A stretch of DNA of 49,456 nucleotides from an uncultured Methanobacteriaceae archaeon (GCA_947259185.1 CAMYKT010000011.1:1-49456); one strand, 5' to 3'. Counted from the first letter of the stretch, positions 34,843-43,324 are shown. A program made the numbers and translations. The notes: a model not told the origin generated them from the letters alone.

Positions 34843-35151
34843 TTATTCCTCCTGGTCTTCTTTTTTAGCAGAAGCTTCTTTATTCTTTTCCAGGATGTGT
34901 GTAGTTTCTATATCATTTAGACTTTCTTTAGAATCGTAAATTTTAGCATAGCATTTGGCCCGGCCTTCTCCAAAGAATGGCTGAACATTGTCCACTACCA
35001 GTAATTCTTTATCAGCATCAAGTAAAGCTACTAATTTACTTTTAACATCTAAAAGTTTAGGGGTAGCTTCTCCATGGTATAAGCATTCAAAATCTATTTC
35101 AGTTCTGTTAAGAACTGGATTTTCAGTTTTTTCTATTATATTGAGTTCCAT
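34843..35151 (-). CDS. rps24e: Ribosomal protein S24e
   Basis: A 102-aa small-subunit ribosomal protein: MELNIIEKTENPVLNRTEID, then LVALLDADKELLVVDNVQPF and GRAKCYAKIYDS. The end is a charged tail. The ATG at 35151 follows GAGGAGGAATA; the frame runs 15 bp further but that would displace the ribosome binding site. It is linked to the dephospho-CoA kinase gene upstream and S27ae downstream. Confidence 0.95.
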   Translation of the reverse strand: MELNIIEKTENPVLNRTEIDFECLYHGEATPKLLDVKSKLVALLDADKELLVVDNVQPFFGEGRAKCYAKIYDSKESLNDIETTHILEKNKEASAKKEDQEE

Positions 35152-35152
35152 A

Positions 35153-35653
35153 TTATTCCTCCTCAAATCTATTGATTAATTCTTCAACTTTTTTCTTTAC
35201 CTTTTGACTTTTCACCATTACCAGACCCTCATTAGGCTGCCCATATAAGATTATAGAATCTTCAGGGGATAAAAGGATGCAGGGAAGAACAGCAAGATCT
35301 TCTTCACCACTTACTATAATCAAAAAGTTTTCAGAAAACTCCTGCGAAGAGTTCAGAGCTTTTTCTATGGTTTCCCATAGAGCTTTGGTTATAGTTCCCG
35401 GGGGGTTTTTGGCTTTTAAAATGGTGGCAGAGTAATTAATTTCTTGATTGGAATCTTTTCTCTGTATCCGATTGTCTATAATGGCCAATCGAGGACAGAT
35501 TCCAGATTCAATGAGATTTTTTGTAGTGACATCCCCTACAGAAATTATAAAATCTTCAGGGGATAATAAATCCAGTGCTTCTTTAAATGATGGATAGAGA
35601 TCTCCTAATGGTTTTTTTAGTTCTGATCTCAATTCTTTTTGAAGTTTTAACAC
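35153..35653 (-). CDS. GTP-dependent dephospho-CoA kinase (DUF359 family)
   Basis: A 166-aa protein of the DUF359 family, shown in Thermococcus to be the archaeal dephospho-CoA kinase that uses GTP in the last step of coenzyme A synthesis. Typical segments are SVGDVTTKNLIE, LAIIDNRIQRK, NPPGTITKALW, IIVSGEEDLAVLPCILL and ILYGQPNEGLVMV. The start GTG overlaps the Spt4 stop by one base (TAGTG), so the pair is translationally coupled. Confidence 0.93.
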   Translation of the reverse strand: MLKLQKELRSELKKPLGDLYPSFKEALDLLSPEDFIISVGDVTTKNLIESGICPRLAIIDNRIQRKDSNQEINYSATILKAKNPPGTITKALWETIEKALNSSQEFSENFLIIVSGEEDLAVLPCILLSPEDSIILYGQPNEGLVMVKSQKVKKKVEELINRFEEE

Positions 35654-35835
35654 TATCTAACCCTCAATGCATATTCTCCCGGTATATTAATATTCAACTC
35701 CGAGGCAATATCCGACTTATCAGGGTCGATGATTATTAAAAGCCCACTCCAGTTAGTGGAAGAGGGTAAATCGCATACCGGGCAACGTTCATCATTAGTT
35801 ATTCTGTTGCACTTAGTACATGCTTTTATGGTCAT
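35653..35835 (-). CDS. spt4: Transcription elongation factor Spt4 (RpoE'')
   Basis: A 60-aa zinc protein with CTKCNRIT and CPVCDLPSSTNWSGLLIIID, the Spt4 signature. It pairs with Spt5 and clamps RNA polymerase during elongation. The ATG overlaps the Rpo7 stop codon by 4 bp (ATGA), typical of this conserved archaeal pair. Confidence 0.95.
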   Translation of the reverse strand: MTIKACTKCNRITNDERCPVCDLPSSTNWSGLLIIIDPDKSDIASELNINIPGEYALRVR

Positions 35836-36389
35836 TTTTTCTTCTTCCTTTTCTCGTTTTCAATCCATTCGTCTTTTCCAAGACCAGGTTGTCTCATGGT
35901 AAGACCTATTTTAGTTTCTTTAGAAGATTTACCCTTCAGACTAAGGGCCACTATTCGGGCCCGTACTTTGTTACCTTCTTCCAGACTCTTTTTAGATTCC
36001 TTACCAAGTAAAGCTCCTCTTTTAGCGTCGTAATTTATATAATCATCAGTAACCTGAGATACGTGAACAAGACCATCCATAGGCCCCATTCTGACAAATG
36101 CACCAAATTCTGCTATTTCAATTACCTCTCCTTCAATGATTTCATGGAGCTCTGGTTTGAAAAATATAGCATTGAATTTCAGATCGTGATAGGCGGCCCC
36201 GTCTCCCATGATGACTCTACCGGTACCCAGGTCCTCTATATCTTTAACAGATACCATTAAACCTAATTTTTTATCAATTTTTCCTACATAGGATTCATTT
36301 AAGGTTTCAATGGCCACCTCTTCTAAAGGTTCATCAAAACGGTGTGGCGGAATCCGCACGGTGTCTTCTATTTTAGATAGGTAATACAA
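35832..36389 (-). CDS. rpo7: DNA-directed RNA polymerase subunit Rpo7 (RpoE')
   Basis: A 185-aa stalk subunit of RNA polymerase. The N-terminal RNP-like half (YYLSKIEDTVRIPPHRFDEP, then YVGKIDKKLGLMVSVKDI) is followed by an S1/OB-fold RNA-binding domain (IEGEVIEIAEFGAFVRMGPM, DGLVHVSQV). With Rpo4 it forms the stalk that binds nascent RNA and TFE. The start is a TTG 5 bp after GAGGGA; no ATG fits. The end is strongly basic. Confidence 0.95.
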   Translation of the reverse strand: MYYLSKIEDTVRIPPHRFDEPLEEVAIETLNESYVGKIDKKLGLMVSVKDIEDLGTGRVIMGDGAAYHDLKFNAIFFKPELHEIIEGEVIEIAEFGAFVRMGPMDGLVHVSQVTDDYINYDAKRGALLGKESKKSLEEGNKVRARIVALSLKGKSSKETKIGLTMRQPGLGKDEWIENEKRKKKK

Positions 36390-36526
36390 ATAAATCCCTC
36401 AATTAACCTTTTTTAATTATCCATAAATCTTAAAATATTAATTTAAGTATCATTTATTACTATAAAAATGATAGTATATTAACTATTAGTTGTATTTTTT
36501 GTAGATAGTATATCAAATCTTAGTTG

Positions 36527-37045
36527 CTATTTCTGGTATAAATCAATGGAGTGTTCAATAGCTTTAAATGCATTTTCTGCATTTTCCCATCCTAAAATCT
36601 GGGTGCTTTTACCTTCCAGGTGTTTGTACTCTTTGAAGAAATGTTCAATTTCTTTAAGCAGGTGGGGTGCAACATCGCTAATGTCTTTTACCTCTTCATA
36701 ACGAGGATCCTGAACTGGAACTGCCAGTATTTTATCGTCCTGGTCTTCACCATCAATCATGCGCATTACCCCGATGGGCCTACTTTCAATAACGCATCCC
36801 GGGAAAGTTGGTTGCTCCATCAGTACCAGTATATCCATAGGGTCTCCATCATCGTAAATGGTCTGGGGGATGATTCCGTATTCAGCAGGGTATACAAATG
36901 GTGAATACAGCACCCGATCCAGTGCAAAGGCTTCCATATCTTTATCATACTCGTACTTGTTTCTTGATCCTTTTGGTATTTCAATAACTGCATATACCAC
37001 TTCAGGTACTGAAGGCCCAGGGGCAATATCTTTCCAGAGATTCAT
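36527..37045 (-). CDS. ppa: Inorganic pyrophosphatase, family I
   Basis: A 172-aa soluble enzyme that hydrolyses pyrophosphate and drives biosynthetic reactions. The conserved sites are visible: IEIPKGSRNKYEYDKD (substrate Lys/Arg/Tyr), YPAEYGIIPQT, and the metal-binding DDGDPMDILVL, followed by DQDDKILAVP. It has an AGGAGG ribosome binding site. It lies within the core information-processing array but with gaps of 76 and 137 bp, so it may have its own promoter. Confidence 0.97.
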   Translation of the reverse strand: MNLWKDIAPGPSVPEVVYAVIEIPKGSRNKYEYDKDMEAFALDRVLYSPFVYPAEYGIIPQTIYDDGDPMDILVLMEQPTFPGCVIESRPIGVMRMIDGEDQDDKILAVPVQDPRYEEVKDISDVAPHLLKEIEHFFKEYKHLEGKSTQILGWENAENAFKAIEHSIDLYQK

Positions 37046-37121
37046 TACATTCCTCCTGATAAACTTGGAATTAATTTAAATGATTTTAATTTTGATAAAT
37101 AATGTTTAAAATTTTTAACCA

Positions 37122-37522
37122 TTAACTACTATGGCCTTCCACAGCCATGTATCGTTTTTGACGTAAGTAAACCACGGTTATTCCCTTAGAACGGGCCCTT
37201 TTTTTTAGTTCCCGATCATTGGTACATAAAACTTGGGATATTCGAAGAAGTGCATCATCCACCTTTTCACCTCTTTTAAGAGGATATTCGGTGATTTTTA
37301 CCTTAGGGGAAGATACCATCTTCAGGGCAATTGATGCCGCCAGTTTATCCTTACCCTTTGCTGTTTTTTTTATACCTTCCAGTTCTCTAATAACAAAAGA
37401 AGGCACAGTTAACTGGTATGAGGGTAAGATTTTCTCCAGTTCCTCTATGATATCCACCTTGAACTGGAAAGGCAGCATTAAAAATTTGTATCTAAAACCG
37501 CCTCTTTATTTGATGATACCAT
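37122..37522 (-). pseudogene. PIN-domain nuclease (Fcf1/Utp24- or VapC-like), apparent one-base frameshift near the start
   Basis: The main frame gives 118 aa from an internal ATG (MLPFQFKVDIIEELEKILPS, FVIRELEGIKK, LCTNDRELKKRAR, VYLRQKRYM), a PIN domain lacking its N-terminal strand and first catalytic aspartate. In the neighbouring frame an ATG at 37522, overlapping the aIF2-gamma end, starts MVSSNKEAVLDTNF, which supplies exactly the missing strand and D-T-N motif. One base lost from the A/T run at 37450-37454 separates the halves; restored, the protein is 133 aa. In a conserved housekeeping operon this is more likely a sequencing error than decay. Probable role is RNA processing or ribosome maturation (family-based inference). 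Confidence 0.8.
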
Positions 37523-38729
37523 ATCCAATTAACCTCCATCTGGCACCTACCCTACGGGATAAAGCAACCCTCTGACCGGTTTCAGCACAAACTGGTAATT
37601 TAAGAGTCACACTGGCCTGATTACCAGCAGTGGTAACCACTCCAATGGTGGTGGTGGTACCGGCATTAATCATCAGAGGTTCCTTTGCTTTTATGGGCTC
37701 TACTTCTCTTTCCTCTTTAGTACCCACTACTCTTTCCAGTAAATTGACTTCCATATCCAGCTTGTGCATTACGGGAGGTAAGGTACCTGGTTCACCAGCT
37801 ACAGATCCTGAAAGCGAATCGGCTTTGGTTAAAGCTGGATCCAGATTAGTACCTACACCTACCAGTCCTCCGGGACCCACTTCCTCCACGGTCTCTCCAC
37901 CAGCTATTAAACCGGTTATCTGGGAGTGTAAACTAATCCAGGTGGCTTTACCATCTTTTTTGATTTGCACCCCTGGTTTTATTTCTAATTCATCCCCTAC
38001 TTTCAGTTTACCCTGAACCAGGGTCCCTCCAATAACTCCTCCTACAATGTCTTCTGGTCCAGATCCGGGCTTGTTGATATCAAAGGAACGGGCCACATAC
38101 ATCAGTGGGGGTTTATTGATTTTCCTCTTGGGGGTTTTAATTTTATTCTCAATCAATTCAATAAGAATATCAACATTAGCTCCTTGTTGAGCAGATACAG
38201 GAATTATAGGTGCGTCTTCTGCGCAGGTACCCCTAACGAAATCCTTAATTTCCTGGTAACTTTCCAGGGCCCTTTCTTTAGATACGATATCTATTTTATT
38301 CTGGACTACAATTACTTCCTTGACTCCAATAACATCCAGGGCCATGAGGTGTTCCTTGGTTTGAGGTTGAGGACATGGTTCATTAGCAGCTATAACCAGA
38401 ACAGCTCCATCCATTATGGCTGCTCCAGAAAGCATAGTAGCCATAAGGGTTTCGTGCCCAGGAGCATCTACAAAAGATACCTTTCTTAAAATTTCTGTAT
38501 CCTTTCCACACTCCTCACAAACCAGTGCAGTGGTGAAGCACTGGGGTGGGGCACACTCGGCACATTTACGGAAGGTTATATCTGCATATCCCAACCGGAT
38601 AGAGATACCTCTTTTAGTTTCTTCACTGTGGGTATCGGTCCATATACCTGATAATGCCTTGGTAAGCGTGGTTTTACCATGGTCTACGTGACCCACTAGC
38701 CCTATGTTAATTTCCGACTGAATTTTCAC
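37506..38729 (-). CDS. eif2g: Translation initiation factor aIF2, gamma subunit
   Basis: A 407-aa GTPase that carries initiator Met-tRNA to the small ribosomal subunit. G1 is GLVGHVDHGKTTL, G3 is VDAPGHE, G4 is QNKID; the zinc knuckle CAECAPPQC...CEEC is in place and the beta-barrel domains II and III follow (GGVIGGTLVQGKLKVGDELE; QRVALSRRVGARWRLIGYG). The start is GTG behind GGTG. Length is normal. It overlaps the PIN-domain gene by 17 bp at its 3' end. Confidence 0.97.
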   Translation of the reverse strand: MKIQSEINIGLVGHVDHGKTTLTKALSGIWTDTHSEETKRGISIRLGYADITFRKCAECAPPQCFTTALVCEECGKDTEILRKVSFVDAPGHETLMATMLSGAAIMDGAVLVIAANEPCPQPQTKEHLMALDVIGVKEVIVVQNKIDIVSKERALESYQEIKDFVRGTCAEDAPIIPVSAQQGANVDILIELIENKIKTPKRKINKPPLMYVARSFDINKPGSGPEDIVGGVIGGTLVQGKLKVGDELEIKPGVQIKKDGKATWISLHSQITGLIAGGETVEEVGPGGLVGVGTNLDPALTKADSLSGSVAGEPGTLPPVMHKLDMEVNLLERVVGTKEEREVEPIKAKEPLMINAGTTTTIGVVTTAGNQASVTLKLPVCAETGQRVALSRRVGARWRLIGYGIIK

Positions 38730-38795
38730 AGATTACACCTATAATTTTATTATAATTAATATATGGTTCTAAGAGATATTTTAATTTTGGATGGA

Positions 38796-39176
38796 TTATT
38801 CTTCAGAAGGATTACTGATTTCATCCAGGGACTTTTCGCCAGATTGAGTTACTATGGTATTAATCTGAACGGTATCATCAGATACAGTGTTTCCTCTAAC
38901 TGTTTTCCTTCTTCTTAGTCCATCACGGGTGGGATTAAAACCAATACCTCCCGCTAATAAACTTTTAATTCTACGAGGTCCGCTTATATCTTTCCTCATA
39001 GGGAAACCGTTTTTATCGCTTCCACCAGTTATTTTTAATTTATAACCCTTTAATCCAATTAAAGAACCATCAAATTCTTCACCAATGGTTAAACCCACTA
39101 ATTTTTTAGATTTAGCAGCGTCTAATTCCATTTGTAAACTTTTTTCTTTTTCTGAAACAACTACTTTGAATGCCAC
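38796..39176 (-). CDS. rps6e: Ribosomal protein S6e
   Basis: A 126-aa small-subunit ribosomal protein with the family segments AFKVVVSEKEKSLQMEL, TIGEEFDGSLIGLKGYKLKI, TGGSDKNGFPMRKDISGPRR and RRRKTVRGNTVSDDTVQIN. It lacks the eukaryotic phosphorylated tail, as usual in archaea. The start is GTG with GGAGG 7 bp upstream. It stands between infB and aIF2-gamma. Confidence 0.96.
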   Translation of the reverse strand: MAFKVVVSEKEKSLQMELDAAKSKKLVGLTIGEEFDGSLIGLKGYKLKITGGSDKNGFPMRKDISGPRRIKSLLAGGIGFNPTRDGLRRRKTVRGNTVSDDTVQINTIVTQSGEKSLDEISNPSEE

Positions 39177-39283
39177 AGTATTTCCTCCTTCATTTCTTCT
39201 TTGTAATTATGATATATTTAATTTTATTCTATTAAGGAGCCGTTTAAAAGGCTTTTCCTATAATCTATATTTATTCTATTCTA

Positions 39284-41071
39284 TTAATAAGCCGTTTGCA
39301 TTCCCCAGTCCGGCTCATTGTTTCTTTTAATATCCACGGTTTCACCCAGGGTTTCAAACTCGTCTTCACTCAGCTTTTCTTTTAGTTCTCTTTCCAGTAT
39401 AAAGTAGTGCTTTTCCGGGATGTCCACATATAAGACATCTCCTTCTTCAAAGTTTTTACCATAAATAGCATCTTTAATGGCCATGGCCACCTTCTGTCCA
39501 CGGGTGATTGATTTTTTATTATCTCCCTTGTCCTGCATACTCTCCACAGTGCCAACTTTACTACCGTCTTCCCTTAAAAGAGAATAACCCTGTTTTACAG
39601 TGCCGCTTAAGACTTCGATCCCTGCAATGGCAGGTTTACTTTGCCTGAAAATCAGCTTAGGTATTATTCTGATTTTAGCAGGTTTAATAATGGCATCCAT
39701 CCATTCCTTTTTCTTTTGATCCTCGGTATCCTTGAGCCATTGCTCGTAGTCTTCAGTAATCTGATAGATTACCTTCCCGGAGAACAATTTTACCTGGGAG
39801 TCTTTAAGTTCCTCCTGGGCAGATGGAAGTATCTTAACATTAAAAGCAATAATAACCCCGTTAGCAGGGTCTTCCTGACGAACAATGGTAGCATCTATTA
39901 CATCTCTACGGGATACATCTCCAATATCAGCAGTCCGTATAGGTATATCAATATCCTTTAGCAGGTTAACCAGTGCTTCTAAGGACCCCAGAGTATCCGC
40001 TTTCACCATTATCCCCACATCTTCGGTATCAATTTTTATATCTTCAATTTCCCTTAACATTTCATCTTTTATAGATTCCATGTTCCCTCTTCCCACTCTT
40101 AAGGGGGAACCTGAAACTACGTTATCAATATTAGGGGCTACGATTTTAATACCGGCAGCTGCCACCACTTCATCCACTTTCTGGAATCTTTTTTTAGATT
40201 CTCTAATCTCTTCCAAAGGTCGGGGCTTTAAAAGAGATCTTATCCTGGTGGTAATAACATCTTCAGAGGTCATTAAGGCTATCTGATCATTCTTCTTAAT
40301 AATTCCATCGTAAATAACCGCATCAATGGTAAGCCCCAGTCCCACTTCTTCTTTTACTTCCAGTATAGTGCCCTTAGCCGGGGCGTGGGTTTCAATTTGC
40401 AGCTGTTGTTGCAGGTATTGCTGGGCCAACCCCATTAACATGGTTAATAGTTCGGCTATTCCTTCTCCGGTCTGGGCACTTATAGGTATGATGGCAATCT
40501 GGGAGGCAAAATCAGTAACTCTATCAAAACGTTCTGATTCAAATCCTTCCTGATGTAAAATACCCCCCAGTTCATAAATCTGGGTTTCCAGATTTTGTTG
40601 AATATTGGCTGGCTGTTTAGAAAAAGTTTCCATAAAAGATGATCTTTCATTAATTTTCCAACCATATAATCTGTCTATCTTGTTAGCAGCAACAATAAAA
40701 GGAGTTTTATACATTTTAAGGATATTTAAAGCCTCATAAGTCTGAGGCTTGAATCCTTCATTTATATCCACAATCAAAATAGCTAGATCTGCCAGAGCAC
40801 CACCTCGCTTACGTAAAGTGGTGAATGCTTCATGGCCGGGAGTGTCAATAAAAAATAGTCCTGGAAGGGTATCTTTGATGGTGACTTTATTTAAAAAATC
40901 CCCGCAGATGTTTTCAATGACTTCCATAGGAATTTCTGTTGCCCCGATATGCTGGGTTATTCCTCCTGCTTCTTTAGAGGCAATAGCACTACCTCTAATA
41001 AAATCAAGTAAGGAAGTTTTGCCGTGGTCCACATGACCCAGCACCGATACTATAGGTGATCTGATCTTCAT
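39284..41071 (-). CDS. infB: Translation initiation factor aIF5B (IF-2-like GTPase)
   Basis: A 595-aa GTPase for ribosomal subunit joining. G1 VLGHVDHGKTSLLD, switch region GGITQHIGATEIP, G3 FIDTPGHEAF and G4 ANKIDR are intact, followed by the domain II barrel and the C-terminal domains. No intein is inserted at the P-loop, where some archaea carry one. I chose ATG 41071, preceded by GGAG at 6 bp; the open frame continues to a TTG 12 bp upstream. Confidence 0.97.
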   Translation of the reverse strand: MKIRSPIVSVLGHVDHGKTSLLDFIRGSAIASKEAGGITQHIGATEIPMEVIENICGDFLNKVTIKDTLPGLFFIDTPGHEAFTTLRKRGGALADLAILIVDINEGFKPQTYEALNILKMYKTPFIVAANKIDRLYGWKINERSSFMETFSKQPANIQQNLETQIYELGGILHQEGFESERFDRVTDFASQIAIIPISAQTGEGIAELLTMLMGLAQQYLQQQLQIETHAPAKGTILEVKEEVGLGLTIDAVIYDGIIKKNDQIALMTSEDVITTRIRSLLKPRPLEEIRESKKRFQKVDEVVAAAGIKIVAPNIDNVVSGSPLRVGRGNMESIKDEMLREIEDIKIDTEDVGIMVKADTLGSLEALVNLLKDIDIPIRTADIGDVSRRDVIDATIVRQEDPANGVIIAFNVKILPSAQEELKDSQVKLFSGKVIYQITEDYEQWLKDTEDQKKKEWMDAIIKPAKIRIIPKLIFRQSKPAIAGIEVLSGTVKQGYSLLREDGSKVGTVESMQDKGDNKKSITRGQKVAMAIKDAIYGKNFEEGDVLYVDIPEKHYFILERELKEKLSEDEFETLGETVDIKRNNEPDWGMQTAY

Positions 41072-41177
41072 CGTAGTCTCCAATCATGGGGTTATATTAT
41101 TTAAAGAATTATCAAGGTTTTTAATGTTTATACCACAGGGTGGATTAAATATTAAAGAATATAAAAATAGGGGGAAG

Positions 41178-41633
41178 TTATTTCTCGTAAATCAGGTCTT
41201 CATCAGGCATGCTGTAATCACAGATTTCCGCGTCCTGGAAAAATAATGCAATTTCCCTTTCAGCAGATTGGGGTGAATCTGAAGCATGGATAATATTCCT
41301 ACCTGTATCCAGAGCAAAATCTCCTCTTATAGTTCCTAAATCAGCTTCTTTAGGATTGGTAGCACCTACCATTTTTCTAATCAGACTGATACAGTCGTCG
41401 CCCTGGATTACCATAGCTAAAACTGCGGAAGAGGTTATATATTCCACCAGGTCATTAAAGAATGGTCTTTCACAGTGTTCGCCGTAATGCTCCTGGGCCA
41501 GCCCGGGGGTGATATGCATCATCTTAACAGCTACAATCTGTAGTCCTTTTTCTTCGAACCGGGTTAGAACTTTCCCCATAAGTCTTCTCTGGACTGTGTC
41601 GGGTTTCATCATTATGAAGCTTTTTTCCATCAT
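41178..41633 (-). CDS. ndk: Nucleoside diphosphate kinase
   Basis: A 151-aa enzyme that equilibrates NTP pools. The family signature around the phosphorylated histidine is NIIHASDSPQSAEREIALFF; the start MEKSFIMMKPDTVQRRLMGK and the EHYGEHCERPFFNDLVEYIT region are standard. The ATG overlaps the L24e stop codon (ATGA), so translation is coupled; a second ATG follows immediately. Confidence 0.97.
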   Translation of the reverse strand: MMEKSFIMMKPDTVQRRLMGKVLTRFEEKGLQIVAVKMMHITPGLAQEHYGEHCERPFFNDLVEYITSSAVLAMVIQGDDCISLIRKMVGATNPKEADLGTIRGDFALDTGRNIIHASDSPQSAEREIALFFQDAEICDYSMPDEDLIYEK

Positions 41634-41791
41634 TCTTTAACCCATTTAACTTTTCTAGGAACCCTTCCTAGTTTAATCATATTCTTTTCGCATTTACTAC
41701 TACAGAAAAAGTATACCGCACCATCTCTTTTGACATACATGGTACCGGTCCCTTCTCCTATTTCTTCCTTACAGAATGAACATTCTCTCAT
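41630..41791 (-). CDS. rpl24e: Ribosomal protein L24e
   Basis: A 53-aa zinc-ribbon protein of the large subunit: MRECSFCKEEIGEGTGTMYV, then FFCSSKCEKNMIKLGRVPRK. The C-x-x-C and C-x-x-x-C pairs bind zinc. It has an AGGAGAGGTG ribosome binding site and lies between S28e and ndk, with the stop overlapping the ndk start. Confidence 0.95.
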   Translation of the reverse strand: MRECSFCKEEIGEGTGTMYVKRDGAVYFFCSSKCEKNMIKLGRVPRKVKWVKE

Positions 41792-41814
41792 GTTCAGCAC
41801 CTCTCCTTATTAGA

Positions 41815-42021
41815 TTAAGGAGTACGGATCTCCTTGGCTTCACGGATAGTATCCAGTAACATCAAAACGTCCCCTTCTTTAATAGGGCCCATGACATTCC
41901 GGGTTAATATCCGGCCTTTGTCTCTTCCATCCAGAATCCTGCATTTAATCTGCATGACTTCCCCAGTCATTCCAGTTCTTTTGAGGACCTCAATAACTTC
42001 TGCTGGAGTTCCTTCTTCCAT
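41815..42021 (-). CDS. rps28e: Ribosomal protein S28e
   Basis: A 68-aa small-subunit protein with an S1-like barrel: PAEVIEVLKRTGMTGEVMQI, then CRILDGRDKGRILTRNVMGP and KEGDVLMLLDTIREA. The ribosome binding site is AGGTGAT. It forms the L7Ae-S28e-L24e-Ndk cluster found in many euryarchaea. Confidence 0.96.
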   Translation of the reverse strand: MEEGTPAEVIEVLKRTGMTGEVMQIKCRILDGRDKGRILTRNVMGPIKEGDVLMLLDTIREAKEIRTP

Positions 42022-42086
42022 ATAATCACCTGTTAAATTAAATTAAAAGGCATCACGCCTTTTGTAAAAAATAGATTGAATTTCTA

Positions 42087-42458
42087 TTATTTTTTAAGTT
42101 CTTCGACTTTTTCCACAACTTCTTTAATCAGATCTTCAGCTTCTCCAGCATCTACTATACATGCAGAAGCGGTACCGACATTTAAGCCTGCTGCTCCACC
42201 AACTTCATCTTTGGTAGATAAGTATGCATAAGGGATTTCTTTTTCCTCAGCCAGAACCGGTATATGAGCTACTATTTCTGCTGGTTCAACATCTTCTGCT
42301 ATTAATACCAGCTGTGCATTTCCTCTTTCTATGGCTTTGGTAACCTCATTGGTTCCTTTAGCCACTTTACCAGTGTCTCTTGCTATTTCTAATTCTTCTG
42401 CAGCTTTATCAGCTATTTCTTGGGGTACGTCGAATTTTACATAAATTGATTTTGCCAT
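42087..42458 (-). CDS. rpl7ae: Ribosomal protein L7Ae (kink-turn RNA-binding protein)
   Basis: A 123-aa multifunctional RNA-binding protein: part of the large subunit, box C/D and H/ACA ribonucleoproteins and archaeal RNase P. The kink-turn-binding signature KGTNEVTKAIERGNAQLVLI is followed by AEDVEPAEIVAHIPVLAEEK and IPYAYLSTKDEVGGAAG. The start MAKSIYVKFD follows AGGAGGT; the frame is open further upstream but without a site. A hairpin leader precedes it (42508-42547), and L7Ae is known in other archaea to act on its own mRNA. Confidence 0.96.
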   Translation of the reverse strand: MAKSIYVKFDVPQEIADKAAEELEIARDTGKVAKGTNEVTKAIERGNAQLVLIAEDVEPAEIVAHIPVLAEEKEIPYAYLSTKDEVGGAAGLNVGTASACIVDAGEAEDLIKEVVEKVEELKK

Positions 42459-42500
42459 TTTATTTACCTCCTTTTTCATCTGGAATTTTACCATCCATCG

Positions 42501-42547
42501 GCAAATAATCACAGCCAAAGGCTATGATACACAAACCAGTGATTTGC
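42501..42547 (-). promoter_or_regulatory. Structured 5' leader of the L7Ae operon
   Basis: In the minus-strand leader a nine-pair stem, AUCAUAGCC with GGCUGUGAU, closes a UUU loop (42508-42528), and an outer stem GCAAAU/AUUUGC (42501-42506 with 42542-42547) encloses it, with a large one-sided internal loop. It ends about 40 nt before the L7Ae start. An autoregulatory element is possible; a canonical kink-turn with tandem G-A pairs is not obvious. Confidence 0.45.
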
Positions 42548-43031
42548 AATTTTTAAGGTCTAATTTAATGCTGATTTATACAGCAAAATTATGGATTTTA
42601 AAAAAATTTTATACTAAACATAATTCTTTTAAAAGGATAGTCCATAACTAAATATAAAAATCCAAAATTAGTCAATTTTGGTAATTAGACATATTATGCA
42701 TAGGGTCTTATCCTTTATAAAGTTTTTCTATCATTCCCGGATATTCCCTCAGGAATGGAAATGATTAACCGGTTAAAACCCTATTCTAATATAGATTGAT
42801 TCATCATAATCTTTTAATTTATAATTAATAATCATATGACATGTAGAGAAAGATTTAAAGTCCAGGTATAGATGTAACTATGGGATCTAATTTTAATATT
42901 TTTAGAGATATTTAATGTGAATAATTAATATGTTTAGTATAAGAAAATAATAAACCTCTTAAAATCAGGTTTTATTAAAAAATATAAAATTTAAAAATAG
43001 AAAATAAAATAAAATGCAGTTTTAATGTTTC
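42548..43031. other. Intergenic region between L7Ae leader and histone
   Basis: No protein gene is visible. The only GC-richer island is 42733-42785, holding the hairpin-like CATTCC/GGAATG and the perfect 12-bp palindrome TTAACCGGTTAA (42765-42776). The rest is AT-rich and should contain the L7Ae promoter and the histone terminator. Confidence 0.45.
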
Positions 43032-43235
43032 TTAGAGTCTTTTAACTGCTAATTCTATGTCAGAAGCTTTGACAGTTTTTCTTCCAGCGTGTTTGGCTAG
43101 TTTAACAGCTTCTGAAGCTAGTACTTCCCCTTTTTCTTCTAAAGCCTTAGCCAGTTCTTCCCGAGCGTCATCGCTCACTCTTTCTGCACCTGCATTTTTT
43201 ATTATTCTTCCGATTGGAGCAATAGGTAATTCCAT
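43032..43235 (-). CDS. hmf: Archaeal histone (HMf family)
   Basis: A 67-aa histone-fold protein that wraps DNA as dimers and longer stacks: ELPIAPIGRIIKNAGAERVS, then EVLASEAVKLAKHAGRKTVK and ASDIELAVKRL. Residues for DNA contact (Arg10, Arg19, Lys/Thr in RKTVK) match HMfB. It is monocistronic, with a GAGGTGATT ribosome binding site and a clear TATA box. Confidence 0.97.
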   Translation of the reverse strand: MELPIAPIGRIIKNAGAERVSDDAREELAKALEEKGEVLASEAVKLAKHAGRKTVKASDIELAVKRL

Positions 43236-43278
43236 AATTAATCACCTCATATTAATTAATATAATGTGTATTAAAACT

Positions 43279-43292
43279 CTTATATAAATATA
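43279..43292 (-). promoter_or_regulatory. TATA box of the histone gene
   Basis: On the minus strand TATATTTATATAAG lies about 45-57 bp before the histone start codon, leaving room for a leader of about 20-25 nt with the GGTGAT site. Confidence 0.55.
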
Positions 43293-43324
43293 TCGTTTAT
43301 TAGTGGGATTATGGGCTAAAAAAT

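Noticed and set aside
39284..41071. Intein in aIF5B
   Set aside because: The protein is 595 aa with uninterrupted G motifs; no intein is present.
42745..42810. Possible box C/D small RNA on the minus strand (ATGATGA near 42800 and CTGA near 42750)
   Set aside because: The C and D boxes are spaced plausibly, but I see no D' and C' boxes and no closing stem; chance matches to such short motifs are common.
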